Shown: positions 7,655-15,780 of the stretch, piece after piece
Numbering within the stretch: position 1 is the stretch's first letter
How the letters are laid out: each line of letters starts with the position of its first letter
Assembly: GCA_018268465.1 (NCBI GenBank)
Contig: JAFDWN010000011.1
Coordinates: 1-60,108 of the forward strand
DNA length: 60,108 bases
Direction of reading: 5' to 3'
DNA from: Actinomycetota bacterium
GTDB taxonomy: Bacteria; Actinomycetota; Actinomycetes; Mycobacteriales; Mycobacteriaceae
Position numbers and translations under genes: made by a program
Notes under the pieces: model-generated
What the model was told of the DNA's origin: nothing
What the model saw: the letters and a program-made list of their open reading frames with translations, nothing else
The model's database searches: none

Positions 7655-8581
7655 ATGCGACCGGGGCCGTCGAGGCTCACGACGGTGACCGCGCTCCTCG
7701 TGATCGCCGCGCTGGCCGTGACCGGCTGCGAGGCACGGGTTTACGGAACGCCGCCGCCGGCGCAGGAGGGTCCGCAACTGACCGTCGTCGCGCCGCAGGG
7801 CAGTTTGGCGCCGCTACCGGAGGCGCCGCCGGACGTACCCGCCGCGACGTTCAACGGCCTCGATGAGCGCGCCAGGCAGGCCACGGCCGACGCGGCCGAC
7901 CAGGGCGCCGACATCACCGTGCTGGTCCTGGACCGCAACACCGGCCAGCGCGTATCCAACGGCAACGGGACCACGATCGCGATCGCCTCGGTCGCCAAAC
8001 TGTTCATCGCCGACGACCTGCTGCTGCAGGAGGCGAAGGGGCAGACCGAGCTCTCCCCCGCCGACCGCAAGGCACTCGACGTGATGCTGCGCTCCTCGGA
8101 CGACAACGCCGCGGAGATGTTCTGGAACCGCAGCGGCGGCGGCGACATCATCAGCCGCGTCGCGGCGCGCTACGGCCTCACCTCGACCAGGCCGCCCGCG
8201 AACGGGCGCTGGTGGAACACCATCAGCACCGCCGCCGACCTGGTCCGCTACTACGACATGCTGATGAACGGCAGCGGCGGCCTGCCCCCCGAGCGGGCCA
8301 GCATCATCCTGTCCAACCTGACCCGGTCTACGCCCAACGGCATCGACGGCTATCCCCAGCGCTTCGGCATTCCCGAGGGGCTCTACGCCGAACCGGTCGC
8401 CGTCAAACAGGGCTGGATGTGCTGCATCGGAGCGGACTGGATGCACCTGTCCACCGGCGTGATCGGACCGGATCGGCGGTTCGTGATGGTGATCGGGTCG
8501 TTGCAGGCCGCCAGTGACGACGTCGCCCGCACGACCATCACCCAGGCCGTGAAAACGATGTTCCCCGGCGGACGCATCTGA
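7655..8581 (+). CDS. lppW: Lipoprotein LppW, class A beta-lactamase-like fold
   Basis: 308 residues, homologue of Rv2905. A signal peptide (about 1-22) ends in the lipobox LAVTGC, so the protein should be lipid-anchored outside the membrane. The serine-hydrolase motifs are SVAK (S-x-x-K), RSSDDNAAE in place of the usual S-D-N, and VKQGW in place of K-T/S-G. The overall plan is that of class A beta-lactamases or transpeptidase-like proteins, but the altered third motif makes beta-lactamase activity uncertain. The ATG at 7655 has GGAGGAG five bases upstream; an in-frame extension to 7574 lacks a ribosome-binding site. Confidence 0.85.
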   Translation: MRPGPSRLTTVTALLVIAALAVTGCEARVYGTPPPAQEGPQLTVVAPQGSLAPLPEAPPDVPAATFNGLDERARQATADAADQGADITVLVLDRNTGQRVSNGNGTTIAIASVAKLFIADDLLLQEAKGQTELSPADRKALDVMLRSSDDNAAEMFWNRSGGGDIISRVAARYGLTSTRPPANGRWWNTISTAADLVRYYDMLMNGSGGLPPERASIILSNLTRSTPNGIDGYPQRFGIPEGLYAEPVAVKQGWMCCIGADWMHLSTGVIGPDRRFVMVIGSLQAASDDVARTTITQAVKTMFPGGRI

Positions 8582-8636
8582 CGGCGATTCCGCCCCGCGG
8601 ATGGGTACGCGCTCCGCGTCGGTTTCCGCGCCGACA

Positions 8637-9227
8637 TCATGTCTTCCCCGGCCACCCCGCCAGCGCCTGGTCGGCCACGGCGTGCAGCTCCTCGCGGGTG
8701 GCGCCGCTGCTGGCCTGCACCGAGATGCCCTGGTTGACGGCGTTGATCCAGCGGGAGATGACCATGGGATCCACACCGGGTAGTTCGCCATTCTCCTGGG
8801 CGACGGCGAATCGGTCGGCGAGCAGTTTCACGCCGTCGGCGCGACGGTGGGCGAGGTCGGCCTGTATCGATGCGGCGTCGGCCCCGGCGGCGAGCGCACC
8901 CTGGACGACCATGCAGCCTCGGGGGGTCGTGGGATCGGTGTACGCCTCGACCGCTCCGTGGACTGTCGCGTAGGCGACCTCCCACGCCGTGGATTGGGCC
9001 ATCGCCGCAACGACGAACCCGCCGGGACCCGCCATGTATCGGTCGACGGCCCGGTAGAACAGCCGCTCCTTGGAACCGAAGGCGGCATAAATACTGCGCC
9101 GGTTGATTCCGGTCGCGTCGGTCAGGTCGGTGATGGAGACGCCGTCGTAGCCGTGTTCCCAGAACAGGGTCATGGCGATCTCCAGCACCCGGTCGGGGTC
9201 GAATTCGCGGGGTCGGCCGACGGCCAT
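8637..9227 (-). CDS. TetR family transcriptional repressor
   Basis: 196 residues beginning MAVGRPREFDPDRVLEIAM. The N-terminal HTH contains ITDLTDATGINRRSIYAAFG, typical of TetR proteins of the YxaF/LmrA-like type. The C-terminal effector domain includes RGCMVVQGALAAG, also common in this subgroup. The start at 9227 is preceded by AAGGAGG. It is divergently transcribed from an SDR oxidoreductase 121 bp away, so it very likely represses that gene and itself. The operator candidate is the AACC/GGTT repeat at 9305-9316. This pair has no counterpart between lppW and trmD in M. tuberculosis. Confidence 0.9.
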   Translation of the reverse strand: MAVGRPREFDPDRVLEIAMTLFWEHGYDGVSITDLTDATGINRRSIYAAFGSKERLFYRAVDRYMAGPGGFVVAAMAQSTAWEVAYATVHGAVEAYTDPTTPRGCMVVQGALAAGADAASIQADLAHRRADGVKLLADRFAVAQENGELPGVDPMVISRWINAVNQGISVQASSGATREELHAVADQALAGWPGKT

Positions 9228-9304
9228 CCGCCACCTCCTTGTGATACGGCTCACAACGCGGAATGACTCCGCCATGACATGCGCTTGACCACAGCATACT
9301 TAGT

Positions 9305-9316
9305 AACCAGTCGGTT
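9305..9316. promoter_or_regulatory. Candidate TetR operator
   Basis: AACC-AGTC-GGTT is an inverted repeat of a kind often bound by TetR proteins. It lies between the divergent tetR and SDR genes, 32 bp before the SDR start. A TTGACC at 9285-9290 just upstream could be a -35 element. Confidence 0.4.
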
Positions 9317-9348
9317 CGAAACAATCGACACCACGAACGGAGACCACG

Positions 9349-10128
9349 ATGACCACCACCGCAGCAGCCGAAACCCCCGCCGACTCGGCACCGCCCCTGG
9401 CCGGACGGCGCGCCCTCGTCACCGGCGGTTCGCGCGGCATCGGCGCCGAGATCGTGCGGCGACTGGCCGCCGAGGGCGCCGCGGTCGCCTTCACCTACCA
9501 TTCCTCACCCGAACAGGCCGAGGCACTCGCCGCGACCCTCACCGCGGCGGGCGGAACCGTGGTGGCCATCCGGGCAGACAGCGGAGACGCCGACGCCATC
9601 GGGGCTGCCGTCGACGACGCCGCCGGACGGTTGGGCGGGCTGGACACCCTGGTCAACAACGCCGGCGTCGCTCACATCGCCGACGTCGACACCTACCCCC
9701 TCGACGAGTTCGACCGCATGCTGGCCATCAACGTCCGCGGGGTGTTCGCCGCCATCCAGCGGGCGCTGCCGCATCTGGGTGCCGGCGGGCGCGTCATCAC
9801 GATCGGCAGCGTCAACGCCGACCGCGTCCCCGTCGCCGGACTCGCCGCCTATGCGATGACCAAGGCGGCCGTCGCGGGTCTCACCCGCGGCCTGGCGCGC
9901 GAACTCGGGCCACGGGGCATCACCGTGAACAACATCCAGCCGGGCCCGGTCAACACCGACATGAACCCCGAGGCCGGCGAGTTCGCCGACGTGATGCGCG
10001 GCCTGACCGCGGTGGGGCGCTACGGCCAACCCCGCGACATCGCCGATGCCGTCGCCTATCTGGCGCGACCGGAGACGGGATACATCACCGGGGTCAACTG
10101 GAACGTCGACGGCGGCTACACCCTGTGA
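9349..10128 (+). CDS. SDR family NAD(P)-dependent oxidoreductase
   Basis: 259 residues. A classical short-chain dehydrogenase: the cofactor loop is LVTGGSRGIGAEI, NNAGVAHIAD is the structural N-N-A-G, and the active site is the Ser of IGSVNAD with YAMTK (Tyr-x-x-x-Lys). PETGYITGVNWNVDGGYTL closes the domain. The loop sequence suggests a 3-oxoacyl reductase-like or xenobiotic carbonyl reductase, but the substrate cannot be named. It is regulated in all likelihood by the divergent TetR. It converges on trmD, separated by a strong hairpin. Confidence 0.92.
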   Translation: MTTTAAAETPADSAPPLAGRRALVTGGSRGIGAEIVRRLAAEGAAVAFTYHSSPEQAEALAATLTAAGGTVVAIRADSGDADAIGAAVDDAAGRLGGLDTLVNNAGVAHIADVDTYPLDEFDRMLAINVRGVFAAIQRALPHLGAGGRVITIGSVNADRVPVAGLAAYAMTKAAVAGLTRGLARELGPRGITVNNIQPGPVNTDMNPEAGEFADVMRGLTAVGRYGQPRDIADAVAYLARPETGYITGVNWNVDGGYTL

Positions 10129-10134
10129 TCACCT

Positions 10135-10173
10135 CGGTGCCGACACGTGCGGCCAGCGCACGTGTCCGCACCG
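10135..10173. terminator. Bidirectional hairpin between SDR gene and trmD
   Basis: CGGTGC-C-GACACGTGC (10135-10150) pairs with GCACGTGTC-C-GCACCG (10158-10173) around a 7-base loop. The stem has fifteen base pairs and one C-C mismatch. It lies exactly between convergent genes and has no U-tract, as is usual in mycobacteria. Confidence 0.75.
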
Positions 10174-10176
10174 ACA

Positions 10177-10854
10177 TCACGGCAGGAGGTCGGGGCGGCG
10201 TTCGCGGGTCCGCCGCAGCGACTGTTCACGACGCCACGCGGCGATCCTCGCGTGGTCACCCGACAGCAGCACCTCGGGCACATCCAGTCCGCGCCAGCTG
10301 GCCGGCCGGGTGTAACTCGGCCCCTCGAGCAAACCGTCGGAGTGCGAATCATCCTGGTGCGAAACGGGATTGCCCAGAACGTCGGGCAGCAGCCGGACCA
10401 CCGCCTCGATCATGACCAACGCGGCCGATTCGCCGCCGGCGAGCACGTAGTCCCCGATCGACACCTCTTCGACCCGCATCCGGCGGCCGGCGTCGTCGAC
10501 CGCCCGTTGGTCGATACCTTCGTAGCGGCCGCACGCGAACACCAGATGCGATTCGCCGCTCCAGCGCTGCGCAGCGGCCTGGGTGAAGGGTGTGCCCGCA
10601 GGCGAGGGCACCACCAGAAGTGAACGTTCCGAACAGATCTCGTCCAGCGCCTCACCCCACACCGGCGCCTTCATCACCATGCCGGGACCGCCGCCGTAGG
10701 GCGAATCGTCGACCGACCGGTGCACATCGTGGGTCCAGCGCCGCAGATCGTGCACGCCCAGCCGCACGATCCCCGCGTCGATGGCCTTACCCGGCAACGA
10801 CTGCCGCAGCGGATCCAGATACGCGGGGAAGATCGTGATGACGTCGATGAGCAT
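10177..10854 (-). CDS. trmD: tRNA (guanine-37-N1) methyltransferase
   Basis: 225 residues. TrmD methylates G37 of tRNAs that read CNN/proline-type codons, using S-adenosylmethionine, and so prevents frameshifting. Family motifs are [13 protein letters not shown] at the start, [13 protein letters not shown], the SAM-binding trefoil-knot segment [10 protein letters not shown], and [14 protein letters not shown]. It is the last gene of the rpsP-KH-rimM-trmD operon, 12 bp after rimM. A strong hairpin follows its stop. Confidence 0.97.
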   Translation of the reverse strand: MLIDVITIFPAYLDPLRQSLPGKAIDAGIVRLGVHDLRRWTHDVHRSVDDSPYGGGPGMVMKAPVWGEALDEICSERSLLVVPSPAGTPFTQAAAQRWSGESHLVFACGRYEGIDQRAVDDAGRRMRVEEVSIGDYVLAGGESAALVMIEAVVRLLPDVLGNPVSHQDDSHSDGLLEGPSYTRPASWRGLDVPEVLLSGDHARIAAWRREQSLRRTRERRPDLLP

Positions 10855-10866
10855 GGCGGCGCAGGC

Positions 10867-11388
10867 TCAATCCAGGTCGAAAAGACCGTCGGGGGGATCG
10901 ATGTCGATGACGCCGTCGTCCCGCGACACCGACGTCACGATGGCGCTGACGAAGGGCACCAGCAACTCGCGGCCGTCCGGTGAGCGCACCGACAACAGTT
11001 CCCCCGCCGGCGTGTGCAGCACCTCGGTCACCGTGCCGACCTCGTCGCCGGCCGCGGTGCGCACCCGCAGACCCTCCAGCTCGTGGTCGTAGAACTCGTC
11101 CGGCCCGTCGATGGGCGGCAGATCGGCGGAGTCGACCAGGAACAGGGTGCCGCGCAGGGCATCGGCGGCGTCCCGATCGGTCACGCCGGCCAGCCGCACC
11201 AACAGCCTGCCGGCATGCTCGCGCACCGCCTCCACGACGAAACTCCGGTCGGCGCCGCCCCGGGAGGGTCGGCCGCGCAAGGTGCAGCCGGATGCGAACC
11301 GTTCGCCGGGGTCGTCGGTGCGGACCTCGACCACGAGTTCGCCGGAGATACCGTGCGCTTTGGCGACGCGCCCGACTACCAGGTCCAT
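10867..11388 (-). CDS. rimM: Ribosome maturation factor RimM
   Basis: 173 residues. RimM binds S19 and assists maturation of the 30S head. The N-terminal RimM domain begins [20 protein letters not shown], and the C-terminal PRC-barrel covers about 95-170, with [13 protein letters not shown]. It sits between the KH-domain gene and trmD in the conserved operon. Confidence 0.96.
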   Translation of the reverse strand: MDLVVGRVAKAHGISGELVVEVRTDDPGERFASGCTLRGRPSRGGADRSFVVEAVREHAGRLLVRLAGVTDRDAADALRGTLFLVDSADLPPIDGPDEFYDHELEGLRVRTAAGDEVGTVTEVLHTPAGELLSVRSPDGRELLVPFVSAIVTSVSRDDGVIDIDPPDGLFDLD

Positions 11389-11430
11389 AGATGTTCGCCC
11401 GAATGCGGCCCGCGGTCGGCGGTCACGACG

Positions 11431-11673
11431 CTACTGGTCGGTGTCCACCACGTCGACACGGATGCCGCGCCCGCCGATCCCGGCGACCAGGGTGCGCAGC
11501 GCGGTCGCGGTGCGCCCGCCGCGCCCGATCACCTTGCCCAGGTCATCGGGATGCACGTGCACCTCGACGGTGCGGCCACGCCGGTTGGTCACCATGTCCA
11601 CCCGGACGTCCTCGGGGTTGTCCACGATCCCGCGGACCAGGTGTTCGACCGCGTCGACGACGACGGAACCCAC
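11431..11673 (-). CDS. KH-domain RNA-binding protein (KhpA type)
   Basis: 80 residues, homologue of Rv2908c. A single KH domain contains the RNA-binding G-x-x-G loop in KVIGRGGRTATALRTL. Relatives (KhpA/YlqC) act with KhpB as RNA chaperones affecting cell division and translation. The GTG start lies eight bases after the rpsP stop, consistent with translational coupling. The encoded C-terminus IRVDVVDTDQ is well conserved in mycobacteria. Confidence 0.93.
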   Translation of the reverse strand: MGSVVVDAVEHLVRGIVDNPEDVRVDMVTNRRGRTVEVHVHPDDLGKVIGRGGRTATALRTLVAGIGGRGIRVDVVDTDQ

Positions 11674-11681
11674 AGCCGCGC

Positions 11682-12146
11682 TCAGTTCTCGCCGGCCGGG
11701 GCGTCCGCGGGAGCCTCGGCGTCGGCGGCCGGGGCGTCACTCGACTTGGGCGCCGCGGGCGCCTTCTTCTTCTTGAGCTGGGTGGCTTCACCGGTCGGGG
11801 CGCCGTCGGCAGCCGCCAGCGCCGCGTTGAACAGGTCGAGCTTGCTGGGCTTGGGCTCCTTGACCTTCAGGGTGCCCTCAGCGCCGGGCAGACCCTTGAA
11901 CTTCTGCCAGTCGCCGGTGATCTTCAGCAGCGCCAGAACGGGTTCGGTCGGCTGGGCGCCGACGCCGAGCCAGTACTGCGCGCGCTCCGAATCGATCTCG
12001 ATCAGGCTCGGGTCTTCCTTCGGGTGGTACCGGCCGATGACCTCGATGGCGCGGCCGTCGCGGCGGGTGCGCGAATCGGCTACGGCGACGCGGTACTGGG
12101 GATTGCGGATCTTGCCGAGCCGGGTGAGTTTGATCTTGACAGCCAT
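11682..12146 (-). CDS. rpsP: 30S ribosomal protein S16
   Basis: 154 residues. The core (1 to about 85) starts [20 protein letters not shown] and contains [20 protein letters not shown]. The C-terminal extension is rich in Ala, Lys and Pro ([10 protein letters not shown], then an Ala/Asp/Pro tail), as in other actinobacteria. The ATG at 12146 is chosen because upstream codons lack S16 similarity. It is the first gene of a four-gene operon driven by the promoter at 12329-12361, giving a leader of roughly 175 nt. Confidence 0.97.
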   Translation of the reverse strand: MAVKIKLTRLGKIRNPQYRVAVADSRTRRDGRAIEVIGRYHPKEDPSLIEIDSERAQYWLGVGAQPTEPVLALLKITGDWQKFKGLPGAEGTLKVKEPKPSKLDLFNAALAAADGAPTGEATQLKKKKAPAAPKSSDAPAADAEAPADAPAGEN

Positions 12147-12328
12147 GGGTGAAGCACGTCTCCTGTGTGTGCCACGCTGCAATTCAGCGATCACGGGCGG
12201 GCTGCCCGGATCCGGTTTTGCCTTACGTGTGTGACCTCCGCACGGCGCATCGAGCACGTGGCCGCAGGCGTATCGCTCGCCGCGGGCCTACTGCGCGGCG
12301 AACCGAGTCGCGCGGTGGACAGCCGCCC

Positions 12329-12361
12329 ATTGTGCCAGATCAGCCACGCCGGAGAGAAATC
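12329..12361 (-). promoter_or_regulatory. Promoter of the rpsP operon
   Basis: On the minus strand the block starts GATTTCTCTC at 12361 and ends ATCTGGCACAAT at 12329. The -10 is CACAAT with an upstream TGG. It matches the rplS promoter at the same spacing. TGTCC occurs at the probable transcription start of both genes. Confidence 0.6.
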
Positions 12362-12364
12362 GCC

Positions 12365-12787
12365 TCAGACCAGCTTGTCGAAGCACTTGGTCTCCACACG
12401 GCGGCTCATCCGCCACCCCTCGGCGGTCCGGACGAACTCGTCGTCGTACCACAGCCCGCAGAACAGGACCTGCCCGTCGCCGCCGAGCACCATCGGGTTG
12501 AAGCAGATCGTCCGCGACGACGCGCGGTCACCACCCTCGGCGATCCGGATGTCGACATTGCCCAGCATGTGGGCGTAGGCGGGGAAGTTGGGCAGCACCT
12601 CGGCCAGCCAGGATTTGACCTGCGGATAGTGGCCGTCAATGCCCCCCATCGCGCGATAGTCGATGTAGGCGTCGCCGGTGAACACGCGGTCGAGGTCGTC
12701 GAAGCGCCGCCGGTCGATCGCCGTGGAGTAGTCGATCAGCAGCTGCTGGATCTCGAACCGGTCCGAGATCTCGGCGAGGCTCATCAT
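12365..12787 (-). CDS. SnoaL-like nuclear-transport-factor-2 fold protein (Rv2910c homologue)
   Basis: 140 residues beginning MMSLAEISDRFEIQQLLIDY. The N-terminal helix with YSTAIDRRRFDDLDRVFTGD and the central YIDYRAMGG are typical of SnoaL_4/bile-acid 7-alpha-dehydratase-like proteins of the NTF2 superfamily. The C-terminus FVRTAEGWRMSRRVE is also characteristic. Members are small dehydratases, isomerases or ligand binders, and the substrate here is unknown. Both ATG codons at 12787 and 12784 are possible starts. It is divergent from dacB2 with 58 bp between. Confidence 0.85.
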   Translation of the reverse strand: MMSLAEISDRFEIQQLLIDYSTAIDRRRFDDLDRVFTGDAYIDYRAMGGIDGHYPQVKSWLAEVLPNFPAYAHMLGNVDIRIAEGGDRASSRTICFNPMVLGGDGQVLFCGLWYDDEFVRTAEGWRMSRRVETKCFDKLV

Positions 12788-12831
12788 GCGGTGATTCAAC
12801 ACTGACCCGCCGGCCGGCCGGGCGCGAGGGT

Positions 12832-12837
12832 TAGGCT
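12832..12837 (+). promoter_or_regulatory. -10 element of the first dacB gene
   Basis: TAGGCT, followed by eight bases and then the ATG. No Shine-Dalgarno sequence is present, suggesting a leaderless or near-leaderless transcript. The same spacing occurs before the second dacB copy. Confidence 0.4.
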
Positions 12838-12845
12838 GACCGGCC

Positions 12846-13721
12846 ATGGTGAGGTTCGTCGCGGCCGTCGCGATCGCGCTCATGGCCCTGATCACCGTCG
12901 GCGCACCGTCCGCCGGCGCGGATATCGACATCCGGCCCGCGGGATCGGTGCCGATCCCCGAGGGCCCCGCCGAAGCCTGGGTCATCGCCGACCTGGACAC
13001 CGGCCAGGTGCTGGCCGGGCGCAACGAGAACATCCGGTACGCGCCCGCGAGCACCATCAAGACGCTGCTGGCGCAGGTCGTCCTCGACGAGGTTCCGCTC
13101 GACGCCACGATCGTGGCCGACGAGGCCGACACCCGGGTGGAATGCAACTGCGCCGGCGTGGCACCCGGACAGACCTACACCGCCCGCCAGCTCCTCGAGG
13201 CCCTGCTGCTGGTGTCGGGCAACGACGCGGCCAACACCGTGGCCCGGATGCTCGGCGGTCAGGACGCCGCGGTGGCGAAGATGAACGCCAAGGCCGCGGC
13301 CCTCGGCGCCTACGGGACCAACGTGGTGACCCCGTCGGGGCTCGACGGACCCGGCATGCCGTTCTGGTCCACCCCGCACGACCTCGCGGTGATCTTTCGG
13401 GCGGCGCTGGCCAACCCCGTATTCGCCCAGATCACCACCATGCCCTCGACGGTGTTCCCGACCGCCACCGGCGACCGCGTCCTGGTGAACCAGGACGAGT
13501 TGCTGCACCGCTACCCGGGGGCGATCGGCGGGAAGACGGGCTTCACCGACATCGCCCGCAAGACCTTCGTCGGCGCCGCGCAGCGCGACGGCCGCCGTCT
13601 GGTGATCGCGATGATGCACGGCCTGGTCAAGGAGGGCGGTCCGACGTACTGGGACCAGGCCGCGGCACTGCTGGACTGGGGTTTCGGCCAGGACCGCAGC
13701 GCCGGTATCGGGTGGCTCTAA
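12846..13721 (+). CDS. dacB2: D-alanyl-D-alanine carboxypeptidase (DacB2 type)
   Basis: 291 residues, homologue of Rv2911. A signal peptide (1 to about 25, AVAIALMALITVGAPSAGA) exports it. It is a penicillin-binding S11 peptidase with ASTIKTL (S-x-x-K), SGNDAAN (S-x-N) and GGKTGFTD (K-T-G). It trims the terminal D-Ala of peptidoglycan stem peptides, limiting cross-linking. There is no C-terminal membrane anchor. A close paralogue follows 101 bp downstream. Confidence 0.93.
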   Translation: MVRFVAAVAIALMALITVGAPSAGADIDIRPAGSVPIPEGPAEAWVIADLDTGQVLAGRNENIRYAPASTIKTLLAQVVLDEVPLDATIVADEADTRVECNCAGVAPGQTYTARQLLEALLLVSGNDAANTVARMLGGQDAAVAKMNAKAAALGAYGTNVVTPSGLDGPGMPFWSTPHDLAVIFRAALANPVFAQITTMPSTVFPTATGDRVLVNQDELLHRYPGAIGGKTGFTDIARKTFVGAAQRDGRRLVIAMMHGLVKEGGPTYWDQAAALLDWGFGQDRSAGIGWL

Positions 13722-13808
13722 ACCCCGATCTCACCGAAGTTGCTGATTCGCAACGTATCCGAGATCCGTTCAGGGCCTGATCGAGACACTTCCGCGCGGC
13801 GGTGCCGA

Positions 13809-13814
13809 TACGCT
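13809..13814 (+). promoter_or_regulatory. -10 element of the second dacB gene
   Basis: TACGCT, eight bases before the GTG at 13823, mirrors the TAGGCT-N8-ATG arrangement of the first copy. This supports 13823 over the upstream GTG at 13802. Confidence 0.35.
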
Positions 13815-13822
13815 CGCCCTCC

Positions 13823-14692
13823 GTGGCCATCGTTTCGCGAAAGCTGTTGGCGGCGTTGGCCACCGTGGCCAGCGTTCTGGCGACCCCCGCCGTCGTCACC
13901 GCCGTACCGGCCGCGCGCGCCCAGCCGAGCGTGGAACCGGCAGGGGCGCTGACGATTCCGCAGGGCCCGGCCCGGGCGTGGCTGGTCGCCGACATGGACA
14001 GCGGACGTGTCCTGGCGTCGCGGGACCCCTATGCCCTCTCCGCGCCGGCCAGCACCATCAAGGTGCTGCTGGCGATGGTGGTCCTCGACCAGGTCAACCT
14101 GAACGCGGCGATCGTCGCCTCCCCCGCCGCGACGGCCGTCGAGTGCAGCTGCGCCGGCGTCAAGGCCGGCCGTGTCTACACGGCGCGTCAGCTGCTCGAC
14201 GGCCTGCTGCTGGTCTCGGGTAACGACGCCGCCAACACGCTGGCCGACATGCTGGGCGGCAGACCGGTCGCCGTGGCCAAGATGAACGCCAAGGCACGGT
14301 CGCTGGGCGCCCGCAACACCCGAGCCGCCACCCCGTCCGGCCTGGACGGCCCCGGGCTGCTGTCGGCCACGACGGCGCACGACCTGGCCGTCATCTTCCG
14401 CGCCGCGATGCAGTATCCGGCCTTCGCCCATATCGTCCGACAGCCCTCGGCGCCCTTCCCGTCCGGCGACGGCGCCGGTTTCCGGCAGCTGACCAATCAG
14501 AACGAGTTGATGCGGCGCTATCCCGGCATGCTCGGCGGCAAGACCGGCTTCACCAACATCGCCCGCAAAACCTACGTCGGCGCCGCCGAACGCAACGGCC
14601 GCCGGCTGGTGGTCGTGCAGATGTACGGCACCGGCGACCTGTACGGACAGGCGATGGGACTGCTGGACTGGGGTTTCAGCCAGAGCCGGTGA
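13823..14692 (+). CDS. D-alanyl-D-alanine carboxypeptidase, tandem paralogue
   Basis: 289 residues with a signal peptide (VAIVSRKLLAALATVAS, then Ala-rich to about residue 33). S11-family motifs are ASTIKVL (S-x-x-K), SGNDAAN (S-x-N) and GGKTGFTN (K-T-G), all intact. It is clearly duplicated from the preceding gene: AVECSCAGVKAGRVYTARQL here matches the equivalent segment there. Sequence divergence and the retained catalytic residues suggest an old, functional duplication. In M. tuberculosis this place holds unrelated genes (Rv2912c-Rv2914c). Its 3' end overlaps the convergent amidohydrolase gene by 17 bp. Confidence 0.92.
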   Translation: MAIVSRKLLAALATVASVLATPAVVTAVPAARAQPSVEPAGALTIPQGPARAWLVADMDSGRVLASRDPYALSAPASTIKVLLAMVVLDQVNLNAAIVASPAATAVECSCAGVKAGRVYTARQLLDGLLLVSGNDAANTLADMLGGRPVAVAKMNAKARSLGARNTRAATPSGLDGPGLLSATTAHDLAVIFRAAMQYPAFAHIVRQPSAPFPSGDGAGFRQLTNQNELMRRYPGMLGGKTGFTNIARKTYVGAAERNGRRLVVVQMYGTGDLYGQAMGLLDWGFSQSR

Positions 14693-15776
14693 CGTAGACG
14701 CGACCGCGCAGGATCACCAGGTCGGGGTGTGCGAGGACGGCACCGCCGCGGCGCGGGTCCTCCCGGTAGCACACCAGGTCGGCGGGTGCGCCGTGCTCCA
14801 GACCGGGCCGTCCCAGCCAGGCGCGGGCATCCCAGCTCGCCGCCCCCAGCGCCTCGGTCGGGGTCATGCCGATGCGCCTGAGCGCGTCGATTTCGTCGGC
14901 GATGAGCCCGTGCGGGACGGTGCTGCCCGCATCCGTCCCGGCGTACACCGCCACCCCCGCCTCGCGGGCCGCCGCCACCCGCGGGTAGCAGGTCCGGTAG
15001 AGCTCGCGCATATGCGCGGCGTAGGTGGGATACCTGGCCGCGGCGTCGGCGATGCCGGGGAAGTTCTCCACGTTGATCAGCGTCGGTACGAGCGCGGTCC
15101 CGTATTCGACCATCAGCTCGATGGTGTCGTCGGTGAGCCCGGTCCCGTGCTCGATGCAGTCGATCCCGGCCGTGATCAGGCCGGGCAGCGCATCCTCGCC
15201 GAAGACGTGCGCGGTGACGCGGGCACCGTTGGCGTGGGCCGCGTCGATGGCCAGCTTCAGCGCGTCGTCGGACCACAGTGGCGCCAGGTCGCCGGTGTCG
15301 CGGTCGATCCAGTCGCCGACCAGCTTCACCCAGCCGTCGCCCCAGCGCGCCTGTTCGGCCACCGCGTCGGCCAGCTGGGCATCCTCGATCTCGTCGGCGA
15401 ATCCCCGGATGTAGCGTTTCGGCCGCGCGAGATGCCTGCCCGCCCGGATGATGCGCGGCAGGTCGTCGTGGTCGTCGAGGCTGCGGGTGTCGGTGGGCGA
15501 TCCGGCGTCGCGCAGCAACAACGCCCCCGCGTCGCGGTCGGTGCGGGCCTGCGCGATGGCGTCGTCGAGCTCGATCTCCCCGTGCTGGCCCAGGCCGACG
15601 TGGCAGTGCGCGTCGACCAGCCCCGGCACGATCCATCCAGAACCGTCCGCGCCGAACACCGTCTCGGCACCGGGCACCGGCTCGGCGCTCAGAATTCCGT
15701 CGACGATCCACCACTGCACCGGCTGCTCGCCCGGCAGCCCCCGGCCACGTACGTGCAGGGGCGCACCACCTGTCAC
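14676..15776 (-). CDS. Metal-dependent amidohydrolase (Rv2915c homologue)
   Basis: 366 residues. An imidazolonepropionase/prolidase-like amidohydrolase. The H-x-H metal site is VDAHCHVG, VKLVGDW offers the bridging lysine, AHVFG and EHGTGL carry the next histidines, and YAGTDAGS the catalytic aspartate. The N-terminal beta-sandwich supplies DGSGWIVPGLVDAH. The physiological substrate is unknown. The GTG start lies four bases after the ffh stop, so it is probably co-transcribed with ffh. Confidence 0.88.
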   Translation of the reverse strand: MTGGAPLHVRGRGLPGEQPVQWWIVDGILSAEPVPGAETVFGADGSGWIVPGLVDAHCHVGLGQHGEIELDDAIAQARTDRDAGALLLRDAGSPTDTRSLDDHDDLPRIIRAGRHLARPKRYIRGFADEIEDAQLADAVAEQARWGDGWVKLVGDWIDRDTGDLAPLWSDDALKLAIDAAHANGARVTAHVFGEDALPGLITAGIDCIEHGTGLTDDTIELMVEYGTALVPTLINVENFPGIADAAARYPTYAAHMRELYRTCYPRVAAAREAGVAVYAGTDAGSTVPHGLIADEIDALRRIGMTPTEALGAASWDARAWLGRPGLEHGAPADLVCYREDPRRGGAVLAHPDLVILRGRVYVTGSG

Positions 15777-15780
15777 GGAG

